64,000 bases of DNA from Ideonella sp. MAG2 (GTDB lineage: Bacteria; Pseudomonadota; Gammaproteobacteria; Burkholderiales; Burkholderiaceae_C). The notes under the pieces were generated by a model that saw nothing but the letters and a program-made list of their open reading frames with translations, had not been told where the DNA came from and did not search any database. The position numbers and the translations under genes are program-made. Positions 15,446 through 23,302 of the stretch are shown here, in pieces; within the stretch, counting starts at the first letter, position 1, and each line of letters begins with the position of its first letter. The DNA lies in assembly GCA_004359425.1 (NCBI GenBank), contig PTEU01000002.1:912789-976788 (forward strand), given 5' to 3'.

Positions 15446-18177
15446 ACAGCCGTTTTGTCCAACGTGTTCGCCGCCGCTATGGCCCTGAGCTGAACCTGCT
15501 GCCCCCCGGCGTGCCCGACGCTGCCGCCATCACCGCCCTGGTGCAGCGCCTGCAAACCGAGGGCCGCACCCTGCCCGCTGCGCTGCGGGTGGCCCGCCAG
15601 TTGGTGATGGAGCGCCTGGTGGTGCTGGATGTGGAGCAGCAAGCCCCGCTGGCCGACATCACCCACACCATGACGTTTTTGGCCGAGGCCACGCTGGAGC
15701 TGGCCCTGGCCCAAGCCCGAGCCGAGGCCGACGAGCGCCATGGTGCCCCACTCACCGAAGACGGCCTGCCCATCGACTTTTGGATCGTAGGCATGGGCAA
15801 GCTGGGTGCCCGGGAGCTGAATGTCTCGTCCGACATCGACCTGATCTATGTGTATGAAGAGCAGGGCCAGACCGACGGCCCCCAGCCCGTCAGTGCGCAC
15901 GAATACTTCAGCCTGGTGGCCAAAAAGCTGTATGCGCTGATTGGTGATGTCACCGAAGACGGCTTTGTCTTCCGGGTGGACTTGGCGCTGCGGCCCAATG
16001 GCAACTCCGGCCCGCCGGTGGTCAGCCTGGCCATGCTGGAAGAATACTTTTTGGTGCAGGGCCGCGAATGGGAGCGCTTTGCCTGGCTCAAGAGCCGGGT
16101 GGTGGCGCCGCGCGCGGGGGTCACCAGCGGCCGGGCGCTGCAACTGCGCTCGCTGGTCACGCCTTTTGTGTACCGCAAGTACCTGGATTACGGGGTGTTT
16201 GAGGGCCTGCGCCAACTGCACCAAAAGATCCGCGACGAGGCCCAGCGCCGCGCCGCCGGCCGCCCCGAGCGCGCCAATGACGTGAAGCTCTCGCGCGGTG
16301 GCATCCGCGAGATCGAGTTCATCGTGCAACTGCTGCAGGTGGCGCGCGGCGGCCAGTTCCCCGAGATCCGCACCCGCTCCACCCAAAAGGCCTTGGCCAA
16401 GTTGGCGGCCGGTGGCCTGATGCGGGCCGACACCGCCCAGCGTTTGAGCGATGCCTATGCCTTTTTGCGCCAAGTGGAGCACCGCATCCAATACCTGGAC
16501 GACCAGCAAACCCACCTGCTGCCCACGGCGGATACCGACCTGGCCTGGATGGCGGCCAGCCTGGCCATGGTGTGCAATGCCGAGACCTGCCAGCTGATGG
16601 ACAAGCTCTGCGAGGTGCGCGAGCTGGTGGCCACCGAGTTTGACGCCCTGCTGCACGACGGCCGAGCGCCTGCGGCCAACCCGGCCGGTGGCTGCAAAAG
16701 CTGCGGTGGTGCGCCCCTGGCCCTGGACAACGAGGCCCTTCTCGACAAACTGCCGCCCGAGCTGGCCGAGCGCGTGCGCCCCTTTGCCCTGCACCCCCGC
16801 GTGCAGCAACTGCGCGACGAAGCCCGGCTGCGCCTGGGCAAGCTGATCTTGCGCGCGGCCCAGTGCGTGGAAGACGGCCACTGCACCCTGGCCGCCGCCC
16901 AGCGCTTCATCGACTGGCTGGAGCCCCTGCTGCGCCGCGAAAGCTATATCGCCCTGCTGGTGGAGCGCCCCGAAGTGCTGCGCCGCCTGCTGCGCCTGCT
17001 GGGCCTGGCCCGCTGGCCCATGCGCTACCTGATGCTGCACCCGGGCGTGATCGACGAGCTGGCCGACGAGCGCCAGATGGTTGACCGCTTTGACCGCGCC
17101 AGTTTTGTGGCCGACCTGCAAGACCGCCACGCCGCCTGGGTGCGCTCGGGCGAGGCCGATGAAGGCGCGCTGCTGGACACCCTGCGCCGCGCCCACCATG
17201 CCGAGGTCTTCCGCACCCTGGTGCGCGATGTGGAGCAGCGCATCACCGTGGAGCAAGTAGCCGACGACCTCTCCGCCCTGGCCGACGCCGTAGTGCAGAC
17301 CTGCTTGCAATGGGCCTGGGGCCACCTCAAACAGCGCCACCGGGATGAACCGCAATTTGCCGTCATCGCCTACGGCAAGCTGGGCGGCTTGGAGCTGGGC
17401 TATGGCTCAGACCTGGACGTGGTGTTCTTGTATGACGACGCCGACGAGCCCGACCCCGACCGCGCCCAAGAGGTCTATGCCGCATTTGTGCGCAAGCTGG
17501 TCAACTGGCTGACCCTGCGCACCTCGGCCGGTGAGCTGTTCGACATCGACACCGCCCTGCGCCCCAACGGCAACTCTGGCCTGCTGGTGACCTCCATCAC
17601 CTCGTTTGAGAACTACCAGCGTGGCCGCGGCAGCAACACCGCCTGGACCTGGGAGCACCAGGCCATCACCCGGGCCCGCTGCTGTGCCGGGCCTGCGGCC
17701 CTGGCCCAGCGCTTTGAAGCCACCCGCCGCGCCGTGATGGCCGCCCCGCGCGATGCCGACGCCTTGCGCCAAGAGATCAGCGCCATGCGCGAAAAGGTGC
17801 GCCAAGCCCACCCCACCCGCGAAGGCCGCTTTGACGTGAAGCACAGCGACGGCGGCATGATGGACGCCGAATTTGCCGTGCAATACCTGGTGCTGACCCA
17901 CAGCGCCAGCCACCCCCCGCTGCAAGACAACGCCGGCAACATCGCCCTGCTGCAACGCGCCGATGCCGCAGGCCTGCTGCCCCAAGGCCTGGGCCAAGCC
18001 GCCGCCAACGCCTACCGCGAAATGCGCCGCGCCCAACACCGCGCCCGCCTAGACGAGCAAGCCACCGTGTTTGACCCACGGCGCTCTGGGACTGGCAACC
18101 CGCCTTGGCCCTACAGCAGCCCTGGCGCAGCCTCACCGGCGCGCTGGTGCATTGGAGCCCGCAGCATTTGGGGCTGA
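15376..18177 (+). CDS. glnE: Glutamine synthetase adenylyltransferase, both ends truncated
   Basis: Homology runs from SRFVQRVRRRYGPEL (about 15448) to RARLDEQATVFD (about 18075), about 875 of the usual 900-odd residues. Both nucleotidyltransferase domains are present: GMGKLGARELNVSSDIDLIYVYE in the N-terminal half and IAYGKLGGLELGYGSDLDVVFLYDD in the C-terminal half. The enzyme adds and removes AMP on glutamine synthetase according to nitrogen status. The first 24 residues of this frame are antisense to yhdP, so the native start, ribosome site and promoter are gone. The final 33 residues are an out-of-frame read of the next gene. Activity may persist only if translation starts at a chance codon such as ATG 15376. 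Confidence 0.88.
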   Translation: MPDTHLHPQRSAGLGFDLGPPLVNSRFVQRVRRRYGPELNLLPPGVPDAAAITALVQRLQTEGRTLPAALRVARQLVMERLVVLDVEQQAPLADITHTMTFLAEATLELALAQARAEADERHGAPLTEDGLPIDFWIVGMGKLGARELNVSSDIDLIYVYEEQGQTDGPQPVSAHEYFSLVAKKLYALIGDVTEDGFVFRVDLALRPNGNSGPPVVSLAMLEEYFLVQGREWERFAWLKSRVVAPRAGVTSGRALQLRSLVTPFVYRKYLDYGVFEGLRQLHQKIRDEAQRRAAGRPERANDVKLSRGGIREIEFIVQLLQVARGGQFPEIRTRSTQKALAKLAAGGLMRADTAQRLSDAYAFLRQVEHRIQYLDDQQTHLLPTADTDLAWMAASLAMVCNAETCQLMDKLCEVRELVATEFDALLHDGRAPAANPAGGCKSCGGAPLALDNEALLDKLPPELAERVRPFALHPRVQQLRDEARLRLGKLILRAAQCVEDGHCTLAAAQRFIDWLEPLLRRESYIALLVERPEVLRRLLRLLGLARWPMRYLMLHPGVIDELADERQMVDRFDRASFVADLQDRHAAWVRSGEADEGALLDTLRRAHHAEVFRTLVRDVEQRITVEQVADDLSALADAVVQTCLQWAWGHLKQRHRDEPQFAVIAYGKLGGLELGYGSDLDVVFLYDDADEPDPDRAQEVYAAFVRKLVNWLTLRTSAGELFDIDTALRPNGNSGLLVTSITSFENYQRGRGSNTAWTWEHQAITRARCCAGPAALAQRFEATRRAVMAAPRDADALRQEISAMREKVRQAHPTREGRFDVKHSDGGMMDAEFAVQYLVLTHSASHPPLQDNAGNIALLQRADAAGLLPQGLGQAAANAYREMRRAQHRARLDEQATVFDPRRSGTGNPPWPYSSPGAASPARWCIGARSIWG

Positions 18178-18617
18178 ACCTGATGGGCGCGGCCCTGGTG
18201 GGCCTGCTGGGCTGGCGCAGCGGGGTCACACTGCGCGACAGCCTGGCCTGGCTGCTGAGCTGGCCGCTGACGCAATGGGGCTTGATGCTGCAACCCGAGC
18301 TGCTGCACTACGGTGGGCTCTCGGGTGTGCTGCATGGTGGCGCGGCCATTGCCGCTTGGCGCTTGAGCCAACAAACCGATGCACGCCAGCGCTGGGTGGG
18401 GCGGCTGCTGGGCGCGGGTTTGGTGCTCAAATGCTTGAGTGAGGCGCCCTGGCAAGGTGCCCTGCAGCGCGTGGAGGGCTTTGACTTTGCGCTGGCTCCG
18501 CTGGCCCACAGCAGCGGTGTGCTCAGCGCAGGCTTGATGCTGCTGCTGCTGAACTTGCCTTCTGTACTTTCCTCTTTGTTTGCTTCATCTCATGACCGAC
18601 CGCCGCGCGCATCTTGA
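18081..18617 (+). pseudogene. Rhombosortase-like rhomboid gene, 5' truncated
   Basis: The frame from 18081 reads ALWDWQPALALQQPWRSLTGALVHWSPQHLGLNL and then HYGGLSGVLHGG, which holds the rhomboid GxSG catalytic serine, plus later hydrophobic helices. The size and motifs fit rhombosortases (RrtA), intramembrane serine proteases that process GlyGly-CTERM proteins. The first membrane helix and the start codon are missing because the frame joins directly to the truncated end of glnE. A TTG at 18105 could start a shortened product. The 3' end overlaps the EamA transporter start. Confidence 0.72.
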
Positions 18618-19506
18618 TCTCTTTGCCATGGTCTGCTTGGTGGGCTGCGCCGCACTCTGGGGCTTGAACCAAACCGCCACCAAGATCGCACTGGCTGAGA
18701 TCCCGCCGCTGCTGCAGGCGGGCGTGCGCTCGCTGTGCGCTGCCGTGCTGTTGGCGGCTTGGATCATTTACAAAAAGCTAGACCTGGCCCCCGGCGAAGG
18801 CCACTGGGCCTACACCTGGCGCGGTGGCTTGTTGACGGGCAGCTTGTTTGCCGCCGAGTTCGCCTGCATCTTCATTGGCCTGCAGTACACCACCGCCTCG
18901 CGCATGGTGGTGTTTGTGTATTTTTCGCCCCTGGTCGTGGCTGCGGCCATGCCCTTGGTGGCCCCGCAAGAAAAGCTGCATGCCCGCCAAGTGCTGGGCT
19001 TGTTGGGCGCCTTCGCCGGTTTGGTGTGGGCATTCTCGGAAGGCTTCCACACCCCCACCGTGGGCGACAAGCAATGGCTGGGTGACGCTTTAGGTGCCTG
19101 CGCCGCCGTGCTGTGGGCCGGCACCACCTTGAGCATCCGTGGCAGCCGCTTGGCCACCGCCCTGCCCGAGCAGACCCTGATGTACCAGTTAGTCGTTTCA
19201 GGCGTGGCGCTGGCCGGGGCCGGCTGGTTGAGCGGCGAGCTGTGGCCGGCCCAGATCAGCGCCCTGGCCTGGGGCTCGCTGGCTTTTCAGATCATCATCG
19301 TCACCTTTGCCAGCTACCTGCTGTGGTTCTGGCTGGTGCGCCACTACGCCGCCGCCACCATCTCCGCCTTCACCCTGCTGACCCCGGTCTTCGGCCTGCT
19401 GTTTGGCGTGTGGCTGCTGAACGACCCCCTGACCGACCGCCTGCTGCTGGCACTGGTGGCGGTGGCGGGGGGGATTGGGCTGGTGAGTTGGCCGAGAAGG
19501 GCTTGA
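18592..19506 (+). CDS. EamA/DMT-family transporter
   Basis: A 304-residue inner-membrane protein with about ten helices in two EamA repeats. The first repeat begins AMVCLVGCAALWGLNQTATKIAL; the second begins WLGDALGACAAVLWAGTTLSIRG and ends TPVFGLLFGVWLLNDPL. The drug/metabolite transporter superfamily exports amino acids or small metabolites; the substrate is unknown. The start MTDRRAHLD at 18592 overlaps the end of the rhombosortase frame and gives a normal first helix. Confidence 0.88.
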   Translation: MTDRRAHLDLFAMVCLVGCAALWGLNQTATKIALAEIPPLLQAGVRSLCAAVLLAAWIIYKKLDLAPGEGHWAYTWRGGLLTGSLFAAEFACIFIGLQYTTASRMVVFVYFSPLVVAAAMPLVAPQEKLHARQVLGLLGAFAGLVWAFSEGFHTPTVGDKQWLGDALGACAAVLWAGTTLSIRGSRLATALPEQTLMYQLVVSGVALAGAGWLSGELWPAQISALAWGSLAFQIIIVTFASYLLWFWLVRHYAAATISAFTLLTPVFGLLFGVWLLNDPLTDRLLLALVAVAGGIGLVSWPRRA

Positions 19507-19593
19507 CCGCATGCACAGGTCGCCAGCCAAACGCATAGACTGATAGATACAAGGGACACGCATCCCACACACACCGATGTCCCGGAGGAGCGA

Positions 19594-20446
19594 ATGATGT
19601 TGATTCAGAAACTGCTCTTAGGGCTCACCCTGTTGTGCAGCTTGGCGGTGCCCACCACCGCACAAGAACAGGCTCGGGGGATTGAAGCAATTTGTGGCCG
19701 CAGTCGATCAAGCGGTTGTCTACTGCGCGCATGCTGATTTGGGGTTTGTCAAGACCTTCGACACAGTGTCTAAAGCACTGACCCGCCATCTGACGATTCA
19801 AGGTGAGCCGGTGCCGAAGGCTCACTTCCGGGAAGTCAGCGTCATGAGCCTGGATGGCATGCGCGTGGGTGTAGGCACTACAACCATGACCAAAGATGCT
19901 GACGGTGACACCAAGGTGGTCACCGTGTCGGCCATGGTCATTCAATCCGCTCCGGGCAAGCTGATCACGAAGGATTCCTATCGCGTCGAGTGGGTACGCC
20001 CTGATGGCTCCTTGATCAACGCGCTCGAGTCTGCGGCCAGCAATGGTGAGTTGAGCGAAGACGTCGCGCTCAAACGAACAGACGGGCGCTGGATGGTCAG
20101 CGGCTCTCTTGAAGGCAAAGAAATTGAGGCTGAGTTGCCTTCAGCGCCCCGTTCTTTCGTGGAGATGGCCCGAGACCGGCGCCAGCTCATGGCCCAGCCC
20201 AACCCCGAAGGGGCCAAGACAGAGGCCATGGCCTGGATGTCGCCGGACCTCACTCGTTTGGTGCCCATACGCGCGACTTTGCTCAAACCGGTTGGCACCA
20301 CGGGCTTCGGCTCGCGTGAGGAGCTCAGCGGCATTGTGATGGAGGCCGTGCTGGACAAGAGCACGGGCACGCTGATCAGCGCCAAGATCCCCATCGCCGC
20401 GAGGCAGCTCGCCGTCGACCGCGTCTTCTTGCAGGGTGAGTTTTGA
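19594..20446 (+). pseudogene. Secreted protein gene with frameshift after the signal peptide
   Basis: From 19594, after an AGGAG ribosome site, the frame reads MMLIQKLLLGLTLLCSLAVP, a clear signal peptide, then QEQARG. Translation then leaves the frame of the mature protein (KQFVAAVDQAVVYCAHADLGF to VFLQGEF), which continues to 20446. A run of five G at 19676-19680 marks the shift; four G would join the two in frame. The mature part (about 250 residues) belongs to no family I recognise. The transglutaminase-like gene starts with a TGATG overlap, so the two act together. A sequencing error is possible. Confidence 0.68.
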
Positions 20447-21270
20447 TGACTGTTGCTGCGTGTGGCCGCCTCTGGCGATCAGCCCTGGCCACGTTGGTAC
20501 TGGCGATGCTGGTGAGCCCTGCGCCGCTATCAGCACAGTCTTTGTCGGCCGTTCCGGTCGAGGTTCTTGCCACACCGAACGGCAGTTCAACGTCGCCCAA
20601 GCCCCGAGTCAGGGTGTTTGCCCAGGACGCGCCCGGCTTGGCGCGCATGTGGGGGCAAGCAGACGGCCAGAATGGGTCGAATGGCTACGTGGAGCTTGAA
20701 TTGATGCTCGGCACCCACCCGAGCTTGGACGAGCCTTCAGCGGCTGCGCTATCGGCGAGCTTTATCGTGGACTTCAACGATGCCGCCGTACAGCACCTCC
20801 GTCATCAACTCCTGACCGACCTTGGATCGCGAGTACCGACGGGCCAGGATGTTGTTCGCTTTGTTGCGAAATCCATGCGCGGTGATTACGCCAGCAATTC
20901 GCCATATGCCTCCAAGGTCGCTCGCTCGCTACAGGGTGACTGCACCGAGTATTCCTTGCTCACCGCCGCGCTGGCAAGGTCCGTGCAGATTCCCGCAAGA
21001 ATCGTGAACGGTCTGGCCTTGGTGTATGTCGACGAGCGTTGGCAGGCCTATGGTCACGCTTGGGTGCAGACTTTCGAAGCGGGGAGATGGGTGGTGCGCG
21101 ACAGTGCTTTAGCAGACCTCCCCGGCCCGGCTTTCTATGTGCCGGCTTTCTCATTCAGCGACGAAGGCCCTGGCTACGCACTCGACCTGATGCGACACAT
21201 TGGACGGATGCCTAGCCGCGTACAGATCATTGATCCTAGCCAGGCGACCCATATACCCAAACGCGACTGA
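20446..21270 (+). CDS. Exported transglutaminase-like protein
   Basis: A 274-residue protein with a signal peptide (RLWRSALATLVLAMLVSPAPLSAQ). The C-terminal half has the transglutaminase-like catalytic triad: Cys in LQGDCTEYSLLTAALAR, His in YGHAWVQTF and Asp in VVRDSALADL. Bacterial members act as proteases or amidases in the periplasm. The start at 20446 overlaps the previous stop (TGATG), indicating translational coupling. The substrate is unknown, and the uncharacterised partner protein upstream may be its substrate or chaperone. Confidence 0.82.
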   Translation: MTVAACGRLWRSALATLVLAMLVSPAPLSAQSLSAVPVEVLATPNGSSTSPKPRVRVFAQDAPGLARMWGQADGQNGSNGYVELELMLGTHPSLDEPSAAALSASFIVDFNDAAVQHLRHQLLTDLGSRVPTGQDVVRFVAKSMRGDYASNSPYASKVARSLQGDCTEYSLLTAALARSVQIPARIVNGLALVYVDERWQAYGHAWVQTFEAGRWVVRDSALADLPGPAFYVPAFSFSDEGPGYALDLMRHIGRMPSRVQIIDPSQATHIPKRD

Positions 21271-21423
21271 AGCTCACCTCATGTCCTGCTTCACCCACAC
21301 CTTCAGCGAAGGATTTTGGAGGTTGACGCATGTGATGTTGCCCATCGCTGGGACGCGGGTCTGATCGCAGCGTGCATCTCCAAATCACTGGATGTGCCGG
21401 TGAAGCATTGGTAAGGCAGAACT

Positions 21424-21996
21424 ATGTCAACGAACACGCTCACCATTCACCCGCTGACGCCCGAGCGTTGGCCCGATCTGCAGGCCTACTTTGAAGGCCC
21501 GGCGTTTGCGGACAACCCCAAGTGGGGCTCGTGCTATTGCCAGTTTTTGTATGTCGACCATCGAAAGGTCATCTGGGCCGAGCGCAGCGCCGAGGAGAAC
21601 CGCGCCCAGGCCTGCGAGCGTGCTTGCAACGGGGGTATGCAGGGCTATCTGGCATACCGTGAGGGCGAGGTGGTGGGGTGGTGCAATGCCGCGCCTCGTC
21701 GACTGATGGATGGCTTTGCCGATGAGCCCGACCCGGATGCGGATCGTTTGGGCCAGATCACCTGTTTTGTGGTGGCCCGGGCGCAGCGCCGCAGCGGGGT
21801 GGCCACCGCGCTGCTGGCGGCGGCTTGCGCGGGCTTGAAGGCGCAGGGCCTCAAGTGGGCCGAGGCCAGCCCCAAGCTGAATGCGGCGGACGATGCCAGC
21901 CATCACTATGGCCCGCTGAGTTTGTATGAGCGGGCTGGCTTTCAAGTCATTCGGCCGAGCGATCATGGTTGCGTGATCGTGCGCAAAGCCTTGTGA
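21424..21996 (+). CDS. GNAT-family N-acetyltransferase
   Basis: A 190-residue protein. The acetyl-CoA-binding motif A is visible as ITCFVVARAQRRSGVATALLAAACAGLKAQG, followed by SLYERAGFQVI, the usual GNAT ending. The N-terminal FADNPKWGSCYCQF segment is seen in GNATs of this size. The acceptor substrate is unknown. It is followed after 6 bp by an NTF2-like gene on the same strand. Confidence 0.86.
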   Translation: MSTNTLTIHPLTPERWPDLQAYFEGPAFADNPKWGSCYCQFLYVDHRKVIWAERSAEENRAQACERACNGGMQGYLAYREGEVVGWCNAAPRRLMDGFADEPDPDADRLGQITCFVVARAQRRSGVATALLAAACAGLKAQGLKWAEASPKLNAADDASHHYGPLSLYERAGFQVIRPSDHGCVIVRKAL

Positions 21997-22002
21997 TCGC
22001 CC

Positions 22003-22404
22003 ATGTCTGAAAGCCTAGCGCAGTTCTTCATCGACCTGGAACGCCGCCGCACCCAGGCGCTGGTGGCGCGTGACATGGCTGTGGTGGAGCGCCTGCATGC
22101 GCCCGGCTATGAGCTGATCACACCCGCAGGCGTGGTGTTCAGTCGCGAGCGCTATCTGGCGGCCCTGGCTGAGGGGCCGTTCTACACGGCCTGGGAGATG
22201 GGCGAGGTGCGCGTGCAGGCCACAGCCGAGATGGCGGTGCTGCGTTATCAAGCCCGCCTGCACTTTCCGTCGGGCAAGGTGGTGCACTGTTGGCACACCG
22301 ACACCTATGCGCTCCTATCGGGCTCATCGGCCCATCCGGGCGATTGGCAAGCGCTGTGGTCTCAGGCCACGGCCATCGCGGCGCCCACTCCGTCATCATC
22401 ATGA
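22003..22404 (+). CDS. NTF2-like (DUF4440) protein
   Basis: A 133-residue protein with the SnoaL/DUF4440 pattern: FFIDLERRRTQALVARDMAVVERLHAPGYELITPAGVVFSRERYLAAL, then AVLRYQARLHFPSGKVVHCWHTDTYALL. This fold serves as a small ligand-binding or isomerase-like domain in the cytoplasm; no specific reaction can be assigned. It sits between a GNAT and an isochorismatase-type gene, all closely spaced on the plus strand. Confidence 0.8.
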   Translation: MSESLAQFFIDLERRRTQALVARDMAVVERLHAPGYELITPAGVVFSRERYLAALAEGPFYTAWEMGEVRVQATAEMAVLRYQARLHFPSGKVVHCWHTDTYALLSGSSAHPGDWQALWSQATAIAAPTPSSS

Positions 22405-22432
22405 TCTCCTTCTGCTTGAGGTATTGAAAGCC

Positions 22433-23011
22433 ATGGCCACTGTGCGCTTGGGGCATCGCCCCGTGTTGTTGATCGTGGATGTGCAAGTCGGCGTGATGGC
22501 CGAGGCTTGGCAGGCTGAGCGGGTCATCGCCAATGTGAAGACGGCGGTGGCCCGTGCGCGGGCGGCCCAGGTGCCGGTGCTGTGGGTACAGCATGGCGAT
22601 GCCGAGATGCCGCGGGACTCCGCCTCGTGGCAGTGGGTTCCCGGCCTGGGGCCGCAGGGCGAAGAGCTGCTGATCCATAAGGCCTTTAACTCGGCCTTTG
22701 AGCATACGCCGCTGGAGCAAACCCTGGCGCAACTCGGGGCCACGCATCTGTTCTTGGCCGGAGCCTCTACCAACTGGTGCATCCGCGCTACCGCCTATGC
22801 AGCCCTGGAGCGCGGCTACGACCTGACCCTGGTGCAAGACGCCCACACCACGCAAAGCATTCCCTTGGGCGACGGCCAAGAGATCGCCGCTGAAAGCATC
22901 GTGCGCGAGTTGAACGTGGTGATGCAGTGGCTGAGCTACCCAGGGCGGCGCAACGCGGTAGCCAAGGCAGACGCGTTGGATTTCAACGCGGCAGGGGCCG
23001 CCCATGGCTGA
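22433..23011 (+). CDS. Isochorismatase-family cysteine hydrolase
   Basis: A 192-residue protein starting MATVRLGHRPVLLIVDVQVG. The catalytic triad of the family is present: Asp in LIVDVQ, Lys in LIHKAFNSAFEHT and Cys in GASTNWCIRATAYAALERGYDLTLVQDAHTT. Members hydrolyse amide or vinyl-ether bonds in compounds such as isochorismate, nicotinamide or N-carbamoyl compounds; the substrate is not decidable here. The frame extends upstream without conserved sequence, so the ATG at 22433 is preferred. Confidence 0.88.
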   Translation: MATVRLGHRPVLLIVDVQVGVMAEAWQAERVIANVKTAVARARAAQVPVLWVQHGDAEMPRDSASWQWVPGLGPQGEELLIHKAFNSAFEHTPLEQTLAQLGATHLFLAGASTNWCIRATAYAALERGYDLTLVQDAHTTQSIPLGDGQEIAAESIVRELNVVMQWLSYPGRRNAVAKADALDFNAAGAAHG

Positions 23012-23302
23012 ACCCGCCCCCCGCGTTCCCGACGCTAGAAACGCCACAGCTTGATGCACGAGGCCCTGGAAGTGGCGTTGAGTTGGGGCTTTGAGCAGAT
23101 GGAGTTGCACCGCGTAGAAGCCTTGGTCCACCCGCTCAATGAGCCCTCGCAGCAGGTGGTGCAGAAGCTGGGCTTTGTTCGCGAAGGTGTGCTGCGCGAG
23201 GTGGCCCGCTTCAAGGGCGAGCAGCATGACATGCAGCAGTGGTCGCTGCTGCGCGGCGAATTCCGCGGCTTGGATGCTGGACTGCACCGCCCACCCAACT
23301 AA
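23008..23302 (+). pseudogene. RimJ/RimL-type GNAT acetyltransferase, middle deleted
   Basis: PAFPTLETPQL (to about 23047) is the usual N-terminus of this acetyltransferase type. It joins directly, in another frame, to LMHEALEVALSWGFEQMELHRVEALVHPLNEPSQQVVQKLGFVREGVLRE, the family's C-terminal third, ending at 23302. About 90-100 central codons are missing, including most of the acetyl-CoA site, so no active enzyme is expected. The remnant runs into the 3' end of the convergent GH94 remnant. Confidence 0.78.

Noticed and set aside
15446-17355. Long minus-strand frame giving a 1,105-residue protein
   Set aside because: Upstream of about 15445 it is only the antisense shadow of glnE; the composition (His/Gln/Ala-rich) and the strong GlnE signature on the plus strand decide. 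Only the part below 15445 is real yhdP sequence.
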